7,081 nt of DNA, taken from contig JACCUE010000329.1 of assembly GCA_013812005.1 (NCBI GenBank), positions 1 to 7,081 of the forward strand. The letters run 5' to 3'. Under the pieces are notes generated by a model. That model searched no databases. It was given only the letters and a program-made list of their open reading frames with translations, and was not told the origin of the DNA. A program made the translations under genes and the position numbers. Position 1 is the first letter of the stretch. The number at the start of each line of letters is the position of its first letter. Shown here one piece after another: positions 1 through 6,111 of the stretch. The DNA is from Thermoleophilaceae bacterium. Lineage in GTDB: Bacteria; Actinomycetota; Thermoleophilia; Solirubrobacterales; Thermoleophilaceae.

Positions 1-623
1 AGTCGGAGCTGTTCGAGGGCTGGAAGGGGCCGCTGCTGGTGAGGCTGGGGGCCTTTCCCGTGCGCAGAGGGGAGTCCGATGAGGACGCGCTCGACACCGC
101 GCGAGCGATCCTCGACCAGGGTGGCCTGCTGTCGCTGTTTCCCGAGGGCACCCGAGTGCGCGAGCCCGACTCGCTCGGCGAGCCCCGGCGCGGGGCTGCG
201 CGGCTGGCCATCGAAGCGGGAGCGCCGATGATCCCGGCCGCCATCACGGGCACCGACAAACTGTGGTTCGGGCCGATTCCGCGACCGCGGCGGGTGCAGG
301 TGGCCTTCGGCGCGCCGATCTCGGTGAAGGAGCTCGCCTCCACCCCGGAGGCCGCAGGCCGGCTGGTCGAGGGCGAACTGTGGCCCGAGGTCGAGTCGCA
401 GTTTCGCGGCCTGCTCTCACGCCCGGGCGTGATCGCCGCGGGGCTGGCGGCGCTGGGAGTGGGCGGGGCGGCGCTGGCCCGGAGCCGGACACGGCGCAAG
501 CCCGCGTGGCGGCGGATGAAGCCACAGCTCAGGCCCAGGCGCAAGACGCGCTTGCGGCGGATGAAGCCACAGCTCACGCCCAGGCGCAAGAAGCGCCTGA
601 GCCCGCGATGGCCCCGGCGCTGA
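1..623 (+). CDS. plsC: 1-acyl-sn-glycerol-3-phosphate acyltransferase (PlsC family), 5' end missing
   Basis: The reading frame is open from the first complete codon at base 3, so the start and the N-terminal catalytic HxxxxD motif lie before the window. The visible part has the PlsC hallmark FPEGTR (bases 138-155), which binds the glycerol-phosphate substrate, and a following GAPMIPAAITG block (the family's block IV type). Family members transfer an acyl chain from acyl-CoA or acyl-ACP to lysophosphatidate at the cytoplasmic membrane, giving phosphatidate for phospholipid synthesis. After the catalytic domain comes a small-residue hydrophobic stretch, VIAAGLAALGVGGAALA, a possible membrane segment, then a strongly Arg/Lys-rich tail of about 45 residues. 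That tail is encoded by a 45-bp tandem repeat (509-598), and an alternative frame there gives an Ala/Gln/Glu-rich tail ending at 676, so the true C-terminus is uncertain. The family call is secure; the exact acyl acceptor is not. Confidence 0.88.
   Translation, partial: SELFEGWKGPLLVRLGAFPVRRGESDEDALDTARAILDQGGLLSLFPEGTRVREPDSLGEPRRGAARLAIEAGAPMIPAAITGTDKLWFGPIPRPRRVQVAFGAPISVKELASTPEAAGRLVEGELWPEVESQFRGLLSRPGVIAAGLAALGVGGAALARSRTRRKPAWRRMKPQLRPRRKTRLRRMKPQLTPRRKKRLSPRWPRR
509..598 (+). repeat. 45-bp tandem repeat, two copies, in the plsC 3' end
   Basis: Units 509-553 and 554-598 match at 42 of 45 positions. A degenerate partial copy (about 494-508) precedes them. The period is 15 codons, so the repeat does not disturb any frame. 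In the plsC frame each unit encodes a basic block (RRMKPQL..PRRK.RL). In the next frame each encodes AADEATAQAQAQDAL or the similar AADEATAHAQAQEAP. The third frame contains stops. Confidence 0.9.
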
Positions 624-633
624 GCGCTTCGCG

Positions 634-652
634 GTTCCCGGCGATCGGGGAC
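634..652. terminator. Weak hairpin between convergent plsC and nucS
   Basis: GTTCCC (634-639) can pair with GGGGAC (647-652), including one G-T wobble, around a 7-nt loop. It lies in the gap between the plsC stop at 623 and the nucS stop at 680. There is no T tract on either side, so intrinsic termination is only a possibility. Confidence 0.3.
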
Positions 653-679
653 AGGCGACCTTGGGACCGGGACTGACGG

Positions 680-1357
680 CTACGCCGCGAACAGGGTCAG
701 ATCCGGCGCCCGCTCGCCGCGCAACACCGCGGGATCCACCTCTACGCACACGATCCTCCGCGACTCCGCCAGCACCCGGGCCTGCGGCTTGATCTGCGAT
801 GCCGCCAGGACACCGCGGCAGGGCGAGGCGAAGGCCGGGTCGGCGGCGATGCGCTCGAGATAGCGCGTGAGCTGCTCGACGCTGTCGATCGTGGCCACGC
901 GCTTGATCTCGACCGCCACCCAGCCGTCCCCGGAGTCGCGGCACATCAGGTCGACCGGCCCGATGTCCGTGGGCCACTCGCGGCGCACGAGCCGGAAGCC
1001 CTCGCCGCAGTGGTGGGGCGCGTCGGCCAGCAGCTCCTGCAGCTCGCGCTCCACCCCCTCCTTCTCCAGCGCCGCGGCCTCGCCCATGTCGTGCGAGACA
1101 TCGGAGATCACCTCGGCCACGATGATCTCCAGGCGGTCCTCCGTGGAGCCGGCGTGCTTGCGTACCACGATCCGGCCCGGCTCCTCCTCGATCACCGTGG
1201 GCGGCGTCATCCAGTTCTGGGGCTTGAAGCCGCCGGTGTCGGCGTGCACCAGCACCGAGCCGTCCGACTTGAGCATCAGCAGGCGCAGGGCCTCGGGCAG
1301 CACGGCCGTGAGCCGGCCGGTGTAACGGACCTCGCAGCGGGCGACGATCAGGCGCAA
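680..1357 (-). CDS. nucS: Endonuclease NucS / EndoMS, mismatch-specific
   Basis: This 225-residue protein closely resembles mycobacterial NucS in length and motifs. NucS cuts both strands at mismatched bases and provides non-canonical mismatch repair in actinobacteria that lack MutS/MutL. The N-terminal DNA-binding domain (about 1-105) includes FKPQNWM; N48 and W49 match the residues that hold a flipped base in archaeal EndoMS. The C-terminal RecB-like nuclease domain has the catalytic set D136 (GPVDL), E150 and K152 (VEIKR), then a conserved QLTRYLE and QIKPQAR. The tail ends DLTLFAA, resembling the clamp-binding C-terminus of actinobacterial NucS with two extra alanines. The start is a TTG codon, chosen because RLIVARC aligns with the usual family N-terminus and no ATG or GTG lies close upstream in frame. 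It lacks a Shine-Dalgarno sequence. It is divergent from the crotonase gene and convergent with plsC. Confidence 0.95.
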   Translation of the reverse strand: MRLIVARCEVRYTGRLTAVLPEALRLLMLKSDGSVLVHADTGGFKPQNWMTPPTVIEEEPGRIVVRKHAGSTEDRLEIIVAEVISDVSHDMGEAAALEKEGVERELQELLADAPHHCGEGFRLVRREWPTDIGPVDLMCRDSGDGWVAVEIKRVATIDSVEQLTRYLERIAADPAFASPCRGVLAASQIKPQARVLAESRRIVCVEVDPAVLRGERAPDLTLFAA

Positions 1358-1364
1358 GAGCGCC

Positions 1365-1370
1365 AGGCTA
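1365..1370 (-). promoter_or_regulatory. Candidate -10 box for leaderless nucS
   Basis: On the minus strand TAGCCT (TANNNT type) ends 7 nt before the TTG start, which would put transcription initiation within 1 nt of the start codon. No convincing -35 is seen. This is inferred from spacing and from similar boxes at other genes in the window. Confidence 0.4.
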
Positions 1371-1407
1371 GTGCGCGGTCCCGACGGCGCCCCGGAGGCC
1401 TGCGTCC

Positions 1408-1416
1408 TGCTATGAC
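1408..1416 (+). promoter_or_regulatory. Candidate extended -10 for leaderless crotonase gene
   Basis: TGC followed by TATGAC looks like an extended -10 element, although its last base is C rather than T. The standard spacing puts the transcription start on the A of the ATG at 1423. There is no Shine-Dalgarno sequence at usable spacing and no clear -35. Confidence 0.4.
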
Positions 1417-1422
1417 ATCGGG

Positions 1423-2193
1423 ATGGCAGACGAGCCGGCAGTCCTCACCGAGCGGCGGGGCTCCACCCTTCTGATCACCCTCAACCGGCCGGAGGCCCGC
1501 AACGCGGTGAACGCCGCCCTGGCCGGCGGCGTCGCAACGGCGCTCGACGTGCTCGACTCCGACGCCGATCTGAAAGTGGGCGTGATCACAGGCGCCGGGA
1601 CCGGGTTCTGTGCCGGCATGGACCTCGATGCCTTCCTCCGCGGAGAGAGCCCCTACGTCGAGGGACGCGGCTTCGCGGGGATCGTGGAGCGCCCGCCGGT
1701 CAAGCCTCTGATCGCCGCGATCGAGGGGTTCGCCGTGGCGGGCGGATTCGAAGTGGCGCTGGCTTGTGACCTGCTCGTGGCTGCCCGGGGCGCCAAGCTC
1801 GGCATCCCGGAAGTCAAGCGCAGCCTGGTGGCCGCCGGTGGGGCGCTGCTGCGCCTGCCACAGAGGATTCCCTACCACCTGGCGATGGAGCTGGCGCTCA
1901 CGGGCGACCCCATCCGGTCCCAGCGCGGGGCGGAGCTTGGCCTGGTCAACCGGCTGGTCGAGCCGGGCGCCGCCGTGGAGGCTGCCCTCGAGCTGGCGGA
2001 CAAGATCGGCGCCAACGGTCCATTGGCGCTCCACGCCTCCAAGCGCATCCTGGTGGAATCAGCCGGGTGGAGCACAGCCGAGGCCTGGCAGCGGCAGGGG
2101 GAGATCGCCGGACCCGTGTTCGTGTCCGAGGACGCCCGCGAAGGCGCCACCGCCTTCTCCGAGAAGCGCGATCCGGTTTGGAAGGGGCGGTAG
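1423..2193 (+). CDS. Crotonase-family protein, probable enoyl-CoA hydratase
   Basis: This 256-residue protein has the normal length of a single-domain crotonase, a soluble enzyme that works on acyl-CoA thioesters. LNRPEARNAVN (20-30) is the usual N-terminal signature. The oxyanion-hole segments are GFCAGMDL (61-68) and FAVAGGFEVALACD (103-116). Both acidic residues used by classical enoyl-CoA hydratases appear to be present: E110 in GGFE and E130 in GIPE. That favours hydration of a trans-2-enoyl-CoA in beta-oxidation or a related route over a pure isomerase. The C-terminal SEDAREGATAFSEKRDPVW is typical of actinobacterial members. The substrate cannot be read from the sequence, and no neighbouring acyl-CoA dehydrogenase or thiolase helps. 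The yqgE-like gene follows 16 nt downstream and is probably co-transcribed. The start is ATG without a Shine-Dalgarno sequence. Confidence 0.9.
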   Translation: MADEPAVLTERRGSTLLITLNRPEARNAVNAALAGGVATALDVLDSDADLKVGVITGAGTGFCAGMDLDAFLRGESPYVEGRGFAGIVERPPVKPLIAAIEGFAVAGGFEVALACDLLVAARGAKLGIPEVKRSLVAAGGALLRLPQRIPYHLAMELALTGDPIRSQRGAELGLVNRLVEPGAAVEAALELADKIGANGPLALHASKRILVESAGWSTAEAWQRQGEIAGPVFVSEDAREGATAFSEKRDPVWKGR

Positions 2194-2195
2194 CC

Positions 2196-2201
2196 GGAAG
2201 G
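2196..2201 (+). promoter_or_regulatory. Ribosome binding site fixing the yqgE-like start
   Basis: GGAAGG lies 8 nt before the GTG at 2210. It selects that codon although the frame stays open far upstream into the crotonase gene. It is one of the few clear Shine-Dalgarno sequences in the window. Confidence 0.7.
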
Positions 2202-2209
2202 CTCTGGGC

Positions 2210-2734
2210 GTGGACTCGCTTCGCGGACAGCTCCTGATCGCCGCACCTCAGCTGGTCGACTACTTTCGGCGCTCGGTGGTGCTCGTGCTCGATCACGGCG
2301 AGGACGGGGCGATGGGATTGGTGCTCAACCGACCCACCGAGACCGGGGTGGTGGAGGCGGTGCCGGCGCTGGCGGAGATGACCGGCTACGGGGACGTGGT
2401 GCACGCCGGCGGACCGGTGGAGCCGGCGACGGTGCTGGCCCTGGGCGACTTCGAGGACCCCGAGCAAGCCGGCAGCGCGGTGACCGGCACTCTCGGCCTG
2501 CTCGACCCCGACCGGCCCGCTCCCGACGTGAGGCGGCTCCGTGTGTTTGCGGGCTACGCCGGATGGGCGCCGGGCCAGCTGGACGCGGAGGTCAGCGAGA
2601 AGGCCTGGGTGACCGCACCGGTCGCGCACGACGACCCCTTCTTCGACGGTGACCTGTGGCCGGTGGTGCTGCAGCGCATGGGCGGGGGCTACGCGCTCAT
2701 GGCCTCCATGCCGGCCGATCCCAGCATGAACTGA
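2210..2734 (+). CDS. YqgE/AlgH family protein (UPF0301)
   Basis: The protein has 174 residues from a GTG start with a good Shine-Dalgarno sequence. It shows the family pattern throughout: an N-terminal LRGQLLIAAPQL, a central GAMGLVLNRPTE, then HAGGPVEP, VRVFAGYAGWAPGQL-like sequence (here RLRVFAGYAGWAPGQL), and the terminal MPADPSMN. The biochemical role of this family is unsettled. Pseudomonas AlgH was linked genetically to alginate regulation, but nothing in this window suggests that role. No signal peptide or membrane segment is visible, so it is probably cytoplasmic. It follows the crotonase gene by 16 nt, so it is likely the second gene of that unit. Its stop codon is 3 nt from the stop of the opposing msrA gene, leaving no room for a separate terminator. 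Confidence 0.92.
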   Translation: MDSLRGQLLIAAPQLVDYFRRSVVLVLDHGEDGAMGLVLNRPTETGVVEAVPALAEMTGYGDVVHAGGPVEPATVLALGDFEDPEQAGSAVTGTLGLLDPDRPAPDVRRLRVFAGYAGWAPGQLDAEVSEKAWVTAPVAHDDPFFDGDLWPVVLQRMGGGYALMASMPADPSMN

Positions 2735-2737
2735 GGA

Positions 2738-3400
2738 CTACGGGCCGACGTTGAGCCCGACGGGGCACGAGACCCCCGTGCCACCGAGACCGCAGTAGCC
2801 ACCCGGGTTCTTGTGCAGGTACTGCTGGTGGTAGGTCTCGGCGTAGTAGAACTCGCCCGCCGACAGGATCTCCGTGGTGATCTCGTCGTCGCGGCCCGCC
2901 GCAGCCAGAGCCTCCGCGTAGCGATCGCGAGAGGCGAGAGCGGCCTGCTGCTGGGAGTCCGAGGTCGTGTAGATACCCGACCGGTACTGGGTGCCCCTGT
3001 CGTTGCCCTGGCGCATCCCCTGGGTCGGGTCGTGGCCCTCCCAGAAGGTGCGTAGCACCTCGTCGTAGGAGAGCTCTGCCGGGCGGAAGACCACCAGCAC
3101 CACCTCGTTGTGGCCGGTGCGCCCGGAGCACACCTCCTCGTAGGTGGGATTGGGGGTGATTCCCGCGCCGTAGCCGACCGCCGTGGTGTGGACGCCGCCG
3201 AGCGACCAGAACGCCCGCTCGGCCCCCCAGAAGCAGCCCATTCCAACCACCAGGTGCTCGCTGTCGCCGGGAAACGGCGGGGCCATCGGCGTGCCGAGCA
3301 CGGCGTGGTCTCCGGGAGCGACGATCGGGGTGTCCCGACCCGGCAGGGACTCTTCCGGAGAGGGCATCTTGAGCTTGCGGCCGGTCAGGAACTCGAGCAT
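2738..3400 (-). CDS. msrA: Peptide methionine-S-sulfoxide reductase MsrA
   Basis: This 220-residue cytoplasmic enzyme reduces the S-epimer of methionine sulfoxide in oxidised proteins, recycled by thioredoxin. The catalytic cysteine C56 is in GCFWG. Supporting active-site residues are visible in TY (Y87), GHNE (E99), GND (D134) and GTQYR (Y139). The C-terminal HQQYLHKNPGGYCGLGGTGVSC supplies two candidate resolving cysteines, C203 and C212, as in the long E. coli-type enzyme. The N-terminal extension with LPGRDTP (19-25) also matches that long type. The ATG at 3400 was chosen because homologous sequence begins just after it, although the frame stays open upstream into the phosphatase gene. 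It lies 23 nt downstream of the SpoIIE-type phosphatase stop on the same strand and may share its transcript, but a possible own -10 box sits in the gap. Confidence 0.96.
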   Translation of the reverse strand: MLEFLTGRKLKMPSPEESLPGRDTPIVAPGDHAVLGTPMAPPFPGDSEHLVVGMGCFWGAERAFWSLGGVHTTAVGYGAGITPNPTYEEVCSGRTGHNEVVLVVFRPAELSYDEVLRTFWEGHDPTQGMRQGNDRGTQYRSGIYTTSDSQQQAALASRDRYAEALAAAGRDDEITTEILSAGEFYYAETYHQQYLHKNPGGYCGLGGTGVSCPVGLNVGP

Positions 3401-3406
3401 GAGCTC

Positions 3407-3412
3407 AGCGTA
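3407..3412 (-). promoter_or_regulatory. Candidate -10 box for leaderless msrA
   Basis: On the minus strand TACGCT (TANNNT) is followed by six bases and then the ATG, which would make the A of the start codon the first transcribed base. No Shine-Dalgarno sequence is seen at normal spacing. No good -35 is seen, and the spacer runs into the end of the upstream gene. Confidence 0.4.
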
Positions 3413-3423
3413 GCGGGGGGTCC

Positions 3424-4683
3424 TTACCGGTCCCTTTCGGGGTCGGGGCGGACCACCAGTACGGCGAGGTCGTCGCGAGGCGCCGCCTTCTCCCTCGAGA
3501 GCACCGCCTCCTCGATCGCCGCGACGGTGGCCGCCGCGCTCTGTCCGGCGGTGTCGGCCAGCAGCTGGGCGAGCCCCTCGTCGCCCAGTTCGGCGGAGGG
3601 CGCTCCCGCCTCCACCACGCCGTCGGTGTAGAGCACCAGCCGCTCGCCCTGGCGCAGGTGGATCACCTCCTCTCTGAGATCCGGCGCATCCCATACGCCG
3701 ATCAGTGCGCCGAGTCCCCCCACCTTGGTCGCCACGCCCGCCGCGCTGACCTTCAGCGGAGACGGGTGGCCCGCGACCGAGAGGGTGATCCTGAGCCCTC
3801 CGTCGCTCCCGCCGGACTCCAGGAATGCACAGACGGCCGTGAGAAAGCGGGTGTCGTCGCGCTGGAGCATCACGGCCTCGTTGAGCTGCACCAGCAGCTC
3901 GGCCGGCTCTGCGCCCTCCTGGATCGCCGCCGCTCGGAGCGTGTAACGCGCCAGGGCGGTCAGCGCCGCGGCTTCTGCGCCCTTGCCGCAAACGTCGCCG
4001 ATCACCATCATCCAGCACTCGGGTCCCATCGGAAACACGTCGAAGAAGTCACCGCCGATCTCGTGCCCGTCGCCGGCGGGCCGGAACGCAGAGGCCATGT
4101 CGGCTCCCGGCACGCTCGGCAGGCGATCGGGCATGAGGCTCACCTGTAGCTGGGTCACGATCCGGTGCTCGTCCTCGAGCTCCTGCTCGAGCGCCTGCCG
4201 GCGCCGCACCGCCTCCGTGGTCTCCTGGCCCACCACCAACACCCCGGTCGCCTCGCCATCGGCACCGGGCACGGGCACCGCGGGCCGGTCCTCCGTGACC
4301 TCCCTGAGCGCGGTCCAGACCCCAACCACCTCGCCGTCTTCTGCGATTGGGTAGATGCTGCAGTCGAAGCTGCGCTCGGCGCCCGCCTCGCGTGGGCGCA
4401 CCGAGACCCGGAGGTCACGCACCGGCCGGCCTGTCTCCAGCACCTGGCGGGCCGCCCGCATGGATGCCTCGGCCCCGCCGGGCCACAGCTCCGCCATCGT
4501 CTTGCCGACGTGGTCATCCACCGCCAGCCCGTCCGCGTGAGCCAGTGCCGCGTTCACCCGCGCGAACCGCAGGTCGGCGTCCAGCACCGCAAGGCCGAAC
4601 TCCGCGCCGGCGAACAGGCTCTCGACCAGCGCCGAGGAGCTCACCTCGAGGCCGGCTGCGGTTGTGGTCGCTCCGTCGCTCAT
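3424..4683 (-). CDS. PAS domain-containing SpoIIE-type PP2C serine phosphatase
   Basis: This is a 419-residue soluble protein. Residues about 18-132 look like a PAS sensor domain (FGLAVLDADLRFARVNAA, then a strand ending VVGVWTALREVTE). A charged helical linker (about 155-180) leads to QLQVSLMPDRLP, the start typical of SpoIIE/RsbU phosphatase domains. Metal-binding aspartates are visible in GGDFFDVF (D212), VIGDVCGKG (D230), LYTDGVVEA (D354) and RDDLAV (D404, D405), so the phosphatase looks active. Family members dephosphorylate serine-phosphorylated anti-sigma-factor antagonists and so control partner-switching stress responses. No antagonist, anti-sigma kinase or sigma gene is present here, so its target is unknown. 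The ATG at 4683 is preferred because GAGG lies 6 nt upstream. The open frame continues to 4860, but that extension would overlap the divergent topoisomerase gene and has no recognisable domain. msrA follows 23 nt downstream. Confidence 0.93.
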   Translation of the reverse strand: MSDGATTTAAGLEVSSSALVESLFAGAEFGLAVLDADLRFARVNAALAHADGLAVDDHVGKTMAELWPGGAEASMRAARQVLETGRPVRDLRVSVRPREAGAERSFDCSIYPIAEDGEVVGVWTALREVTEDRPAVPVPGADGEATGVLVVGQETTEAVRRRQALEQELEDEHRIVTQLQVSLMPDRLPSVPGADMASAFRPAGDGHEIGGDFFDVFPMGPECWMMVIGDVCGKGAEAAALTALARYTLRAAAIQEGAEPAELLVQLNEAVMLQRDDTRFLTAVCAFLESGGSDGGLRITLSVAGHPSPLKVSAAGVATKVGGLGALIGVWDAPDLREEVIHLRQGERLVLYTDGVVEAGAPSAELGDEGLAQLLADTAGQSAAATVAAIEEAVLSREKAAPRDDLAVLVVRPDPERDR

Positions 4684-4689
4684 GATGGG

Positions 4690-4693
4690 CCTC
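4690..4693 (-). promoter_or_regulatory. Ribosome binding site for the SpoIIE-type phosphatase
   Basis: On the minus strand GAGG lies 6 nt before the ATG at 4683. It decides that start over upstream in-frame GTG and ATG codons. Confidence 0.6.
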
Positions 4694-4702
4694 GGTAGGT
4701 TC

Positions 4703-4708
4703 ACGGTA
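4703..4708 (-). promoter_or_regulatory. Candidate -10 box for the phosphatase gene
   Basis: TACCGT on the minus strand fits TANNNT. It would start transcription at an A near 4696, giving a 13-nt leader that contains the GAGG site. No clear -35 is seen. The rest of the 133-bp divergent gap (4684-4816) shows no further confident element, and no obvious promoter could be assigned to the topoisomerase gene. Confidence 0.35.
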
Positions 4709-4816
4709 GTCGCTCCGTGGCGGCCTCGCGTTTGGATCACGCCGCGCGGGGTAACGCCGCCCGGCATGAGTTCGTCTCTCCTCGCGCCCATCTCGAACTG
4801 ATGCGCGCGTCCTAGC

Positions 4817-5863
4817 GTGGCCCGGCTCAGACGTGTCGACTGCGCGGGCATCGGGATCACTCGTCGCCGGCGGGGTCGCGGCTTCGAGTACCTGGACAGT
4901 GGCCGGAGGGTGACCGACCCCGAGGTGCTCGAGCGAATCCGCGCCCTGGTGATCCCGCCCGCCTGGGAGGAGGTGTGGATCTGCCCCTATCCGATGGGCC
5001 ACATCCAGGCCACCGGCATGGACGTGGCCGGGCGCAAGCAGTACCGCTACCACGACCGCTGGAGAGAGCGCCGCGACGCCCAGAAGTTCGACACCATGGT
5101 CGACTTCGCCCGCGTCCTTCCCCGAGTGCGCGACCGGGTGAACGAGGATCTGGCGCGCGACGGGATGTCTCGCGAGCGAGTCCTGGCCGGAGCGGTCCGC
5201 CTGCTTGACCGCGGCTTCTTCCGCATCGGCTCAGAAGGCTACGCGGAGCAGAACGAGACCTACGGCCTCGCCACGATCCGCAAGGACCACGTGCGAGTCC
5301 GCGACGGCGCGGTGGCCTTCGACTACATGGCCAAGGGTCGCAAGCGCCAGGTGCACCAGATGGTCGACGCCGACCTCCTGGTGCTCATCGAGACCCTCAA
5401 GCGCCGCCGCGGAGGCGGGCCCGAGCTGCTGGCCTACAAGCGGGGCGGCCGCTGGACCGACGTCAAGTCGGCCGACATCAACGACTACCTCAAGCAGGCC
5501 ACGGGCGGCGACTTCTCGGCCAAGGACTTTCGCACCTGGAACGCCACAGTGCTCGCTGCGATAGCGCTGTCGGTGTCGGCGGGGGCCGCGGGGGGAACCA
5601 AGACGGCGCGCAAGCGGGCGATCAAGCGCGCCATCGACGAAGTGGCCCACTATCTGGGCAACACCCCGGCCGTGTGCCGGGCCTCCTACATCGACCCGAG
5701 GGTGTTCGACCGCTACGACGGCCGCCTGACCATCAGCGGCGTGCTCCCCGAGATGGCGGCCGAGACGGGCAGCTGGCCGAGCCTGCACCGTTCGGTCGAG
5801 GAGGCAGTACTCGACCTGCTCGAGGATGACCGCGATTCCTATGCGGTCGAGAAGGCCGCCTAG
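4817..5863 (+). CDS. DNA topoisomerase IB (bacterial, poxvirus-like)
   Basis: This 348-residue protein matches the short bacterial type IB enzymes known from Deinococcus. These relax supercoils by nicking one strand through a 3'-phosphotyrosyl intermediate, without ATP. The N-terminal domain has RRRRGRGFEYLD (16-27), IPPAW (46-50) and GHIQATG (61-67). The catalytic domain has R136 (RIGSE), K173 (MAKGRK), R239 (KDFRTWNA) and the nucleophile Y291 (CRASYIDPRV). N282 sits nine residues before the tyrosine, where poxvirus enzymes have histidine; Asn there is also found in the Deinococcus enzyme. The full catalytic set is present, so activity is expected. The start is GTG at 4817 with no Shine-Dalgarno sequence; it is chosen because the family's conserved N-terminus (RLRRVDC) begins immediately and no better in-frame start exists. 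It is divergent from the phosphatase gene and convergent with a small proline-rich ORF. Confidence 0.95.
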   Translation: MARLRRVDCAGIGITRRRRGRGFEYLDSGRRVTDPEVLERIRALVIPPAWEEVWICPYPMGHIQATGMDVAGRKQYRYHDRWRERRDAQKFDTMVDFARVLPRVRDRVNEDLARDGMSRERVLAGAVRLLDRGFFRIGSEGYAEQNETYGLATIRKDHVRVRDGAVAFDYMAKGRKRQVHQMVDADLLVLIETLKRRRGGGPELLAYKRGGRWTDVKSADINDYLKQATGGDFSAKDFRTWNATVLAAIALSVSAGAAGGTKTARKRAIKRAIDEVAHYLGNTPAVCRASYIDPRVFDRYDGRLTISGVLPEMAAETGSWPSLHRSVEEAVLDLLEDDRDSYAVEKAA

Positions 5864-5895
5864 CCGTTTGCCCTACGGCTAGGGGTGACGTCCCC
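5861..5895. terminator. Two adjacent hairpins, possible bidirectional terminator
   Basis: A perfect 7-bp stem, TAGCCGT (5861-5867) with ACGGCTA (5875-5881), has a 7-nt loop and includes the topoisomerase stop codon. It is directly followed by GGGG (5882-5885) pairing with CCCC (5892-5895). The pair fills the 34-nt gap between two convergent stop codons. No T tract follows, as is common in GC-rich actinobacteria, so function is inferred from position. Confidence 0.55.
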
Positions 5896-5897
5896 AG

Positions 5898-6104
5898 TCA
5901 ACCGGTCTCGGGGCCCTTCGGGTCGGTTTCGGGCACCAGCGGAGGATCGACGCCGGGCTGCTCGGGAGGCGAGGGCTCCGGCACGTCGGGCCCGACCGGT
6001 GACGGCTCTGGGGGGTCGATCGGCGAATCGGGGATCGTGGGGCCGACCGGATCGGGTCCGACCGGGGGGGTGGGCTCGGTGATTTCAAGCGTGGGTGTCT
6101 TCAT
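5898..6104 (-). CDS. Small proline-rich acidic protein, unknown function
   Basis: I do not recognise this 68-residue protein. 24 residues are proline and 13 are Asp or Glu, with only two Lys and no Arg or Cys. It contains loose repeats such as PEPSP (twice) and VGPD/VGPT. No signal peptide, membrane segment or metal-binding motif is visible, and it is probably extended and disordered. Third codon positions are almost all G or C in this frame, which supports real coding. The gene also has its own stop, separated by hairpins from the convergent topoisomerase gene. The ATG at 6104 is the natural start, just inside a short divergent promoter region shared with the HAD gene. The frame stays open upstream to 6881, but that part is antisense to the HAD gene and is not credible. 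It could still be a chance ORF. Confidence 0.6.
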   Translation of the reverse strand: MKTPTLEITEPTPPVGPDPVGPTIPDSPIDPPEPSPVGPDVPEPSPPEQPGVDPPLVPETDPKGPETG

Positions 6105-6111
6105 TGGCGGG

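Noticed and set aside
417..977. Minus-strand open frame across the plsC tail and the nucS 3' end
   Set aside because: It overlaps the well-supported nucS frame and plsC. Its repeats only mirror the 45-bp DNA repeat.
1348..2034. Minus-strand open frame opposite the crotonase gene
   Set aside because: It is antisense to a clear crotonase and its translation has no family pattern.
1766..2209. Upstream in-frame extension of the yqgE-like gene
   Set aside because: It lies within the crotonase gene in a different frame. YqgE homology starts at the GTG with a ribosome binding site.
3401..4018. Upstream in-frame extension of msrA
   Set aside because: It lies inside the SpoIIE-type phosphatase gene in another frame. 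MsrA homology begins near the ATG at 3400.
4684..4860. N-terminal extension of the phosphatase to 4860
   Set aside because: It overlaps the divergent topoisomerase start and has no domain. A Shine-Dalgarno sequence supports the ATG at 4683.
5885..6082. Plus-strand open frame opposite the proline-rich ORF
   Set aside because: Its Arg/Ala-rich translation is typical of GC-rich shadow frames, and it lies opposite a frame with better third-position bias.
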